Translations under genes and position numbers: made by a program
Assembly (NCBI GenBank): GCA_003135995.1
Contig: PNBM01000057.1
Location: forward strand, 12,112-17,154
Origin: Ignavibacteriota bacterium
GTDB lineage: Bacteria; Bacteroidota; Ignavibacteria; Tepidaquicellales; Tepidaquicellaceae
DNA length: 5,043 bases
Direction: 5' to 3'
Notes under the pieces: generated by a model
Told to the model about the DNA's origin: nothing
The model's database searches: none
The model's input: only the letters and a program-made list of their open reading frames with translations
Shown here: positions 4,656 through 5,043 of the stretch, piece after piece
Numbering within the stretch: position 1 is the stretch's first letter
How the letters are laid out: every line of letters starts with the position of its first letter

Positions 4656-5043
4656 TTAATGCAAGAAGAATATCGAAATCAGCAACCCTATCGTCAGCGT
4701 CAGCCCGAACTGCATATTAAACTGTGCCGTCATCATATTATGTTTTGAACCAAACTCAAATCTCTCCATCGTCTCCTGCGGAATCACCTTCAGCATCCTT
4801 ATTAATTTTAAAGCAGTCGGCAGCGTAACCAGATTCAATAATGCCGGCCACGGGAGCAATTTAAATATCACAAAAATAATTATAGAAGCGTATGCACCTA
4901 AAATTAAAAAATAATAAACATACTTTGATAATTTTTCCCCTATTAATATCGGCAGTGTTTTCACTCCGAATGTTTTGTCAAATTTAATATCGCGGATATT
5001 ATTGGAATGCAGGATTGCGTCTATTAAAAATCCGAGAGGAATC
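4656..5043 (-). CDS. menA: UbiA-family prenyltransferase, probably MenA (partial, 5' end outside window)
   Basis: The minus-strand frame is open from the window edge to a TAA at 4658-4656, giving the C-terminal 128 residues. A GTG at 4964 is in frame but is not the start, because the conserved sequence continues upstream of it. The fragment opens IPLGFLIDAILHSNNIRDIK, followed by FDKTFGVKTLPILIGE. The DIKFD pair is the second Asp-rich metal-diphosphate motif of UbiA enzymes, and the NNIRD...D..FG.KTL context is typical of MenA (1,4-dihydroxy-2-naphthoate polyprenyltransferase). Three or four hydrophobic spans follow, with a TAQFNMQFGLTLTIGLL ending common in the family. MenA attaches the prenyl chain in menaquinone synthesis at the inner membrane. 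UbiA-family assignment is firm; MenA rather than a related prenyltransferase is likely but rests on half the protein. The gene is convergent with the glycosyltransferase gene and shares the hairpin at 4551-4581. Confidence 0.82.
   Translation of the reverse strand, partial: IPLGFLIDAILHSNNIRDIKFDKTFGVKTLPILIGEKLSKYVYYFLILGAYASIIIFVIFKLLPWPALLNLVTLPTALKLIRMLKVIPQETMERFEFGSKHNMMTAQFNMQFGLTLTIGLLISIFFLH

Noticed and set aside
4962..4964. GTG as start codon of a complete 102-residue minus-strand protein
   Set aside because: The frame stays open upstream to the window edge and encodes the conserved NNIRDIKFDKTFG motif, so the gene is a 5'-truncated prenyltransferase.

Overview
The window is AT-rich, compact bacterial DNA holding six protein genes. 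Most starts lack a clear Shine-Dalgarno sequence and sit behind A/T-rich leaders. Non-coding gaps carry short-period repeats built on AAAGTT and TTAAATG units, and there is a MenA-type prenyltransferase and a lipoprotein-type periplasmic binding protein. Together these suggest a diderm, menaquinone-using member of the Bacteroidota/Chlorobiota/Ignavibacteriota assemblage. That placement is inferred from style, not from a marker gene.

Layout. On the minus strand at the left edge is the start of a lipoprotein of the branched-chain amino acid/amide ABC-transporter binding family, cut by the window. A divergent gap of 178 bases with a 9-nt-period repeat separates it from four plus-strand genes. 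These encode a YukD/EsaB-type ubiquitin-like protein (544-840), an E1-like activating enzyme (970-2136), a membrane-anchored protein with an N-terminal RING-like zinc module (2228-3067), and a multi-membrane-span glycosyltransferase of the PMT/ArnT type (3087-4547). A strong hairpin lies between this last gene and the convergent, incomplete minus-strand UbiA/MenA prenyltransferase gene (4656-5043).

The core of interest is the ubiquitin-like / E1 / RING trio. The ubiquitin-like protein has the C-terminal pattern of a beta-grasp modifier. The E1 has a nucleotide-binding loop, a CxxC pair, a candidate thioester cysteine and a C-terminal extension where a ubiquitin-fold domain would lie. The third protein joins a cross-brace RING-like motif, a second zinc ribbon, one membrane span and an extracytoplasmic NTF2-like domain, so it could link an external signal to a cytoplasmic conjugation step. 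No E2 or JAB peptidase is encoded in the window. Prokaryotic E1/Ubl/RING associations have been predicted before by comparative genomics. What looks unusual here is the missing local E2 and JAB, the non-Gly-Gly tail of the modifier that runs into a repeat, and inverted copies of that repeat bracketing the E1 gene.
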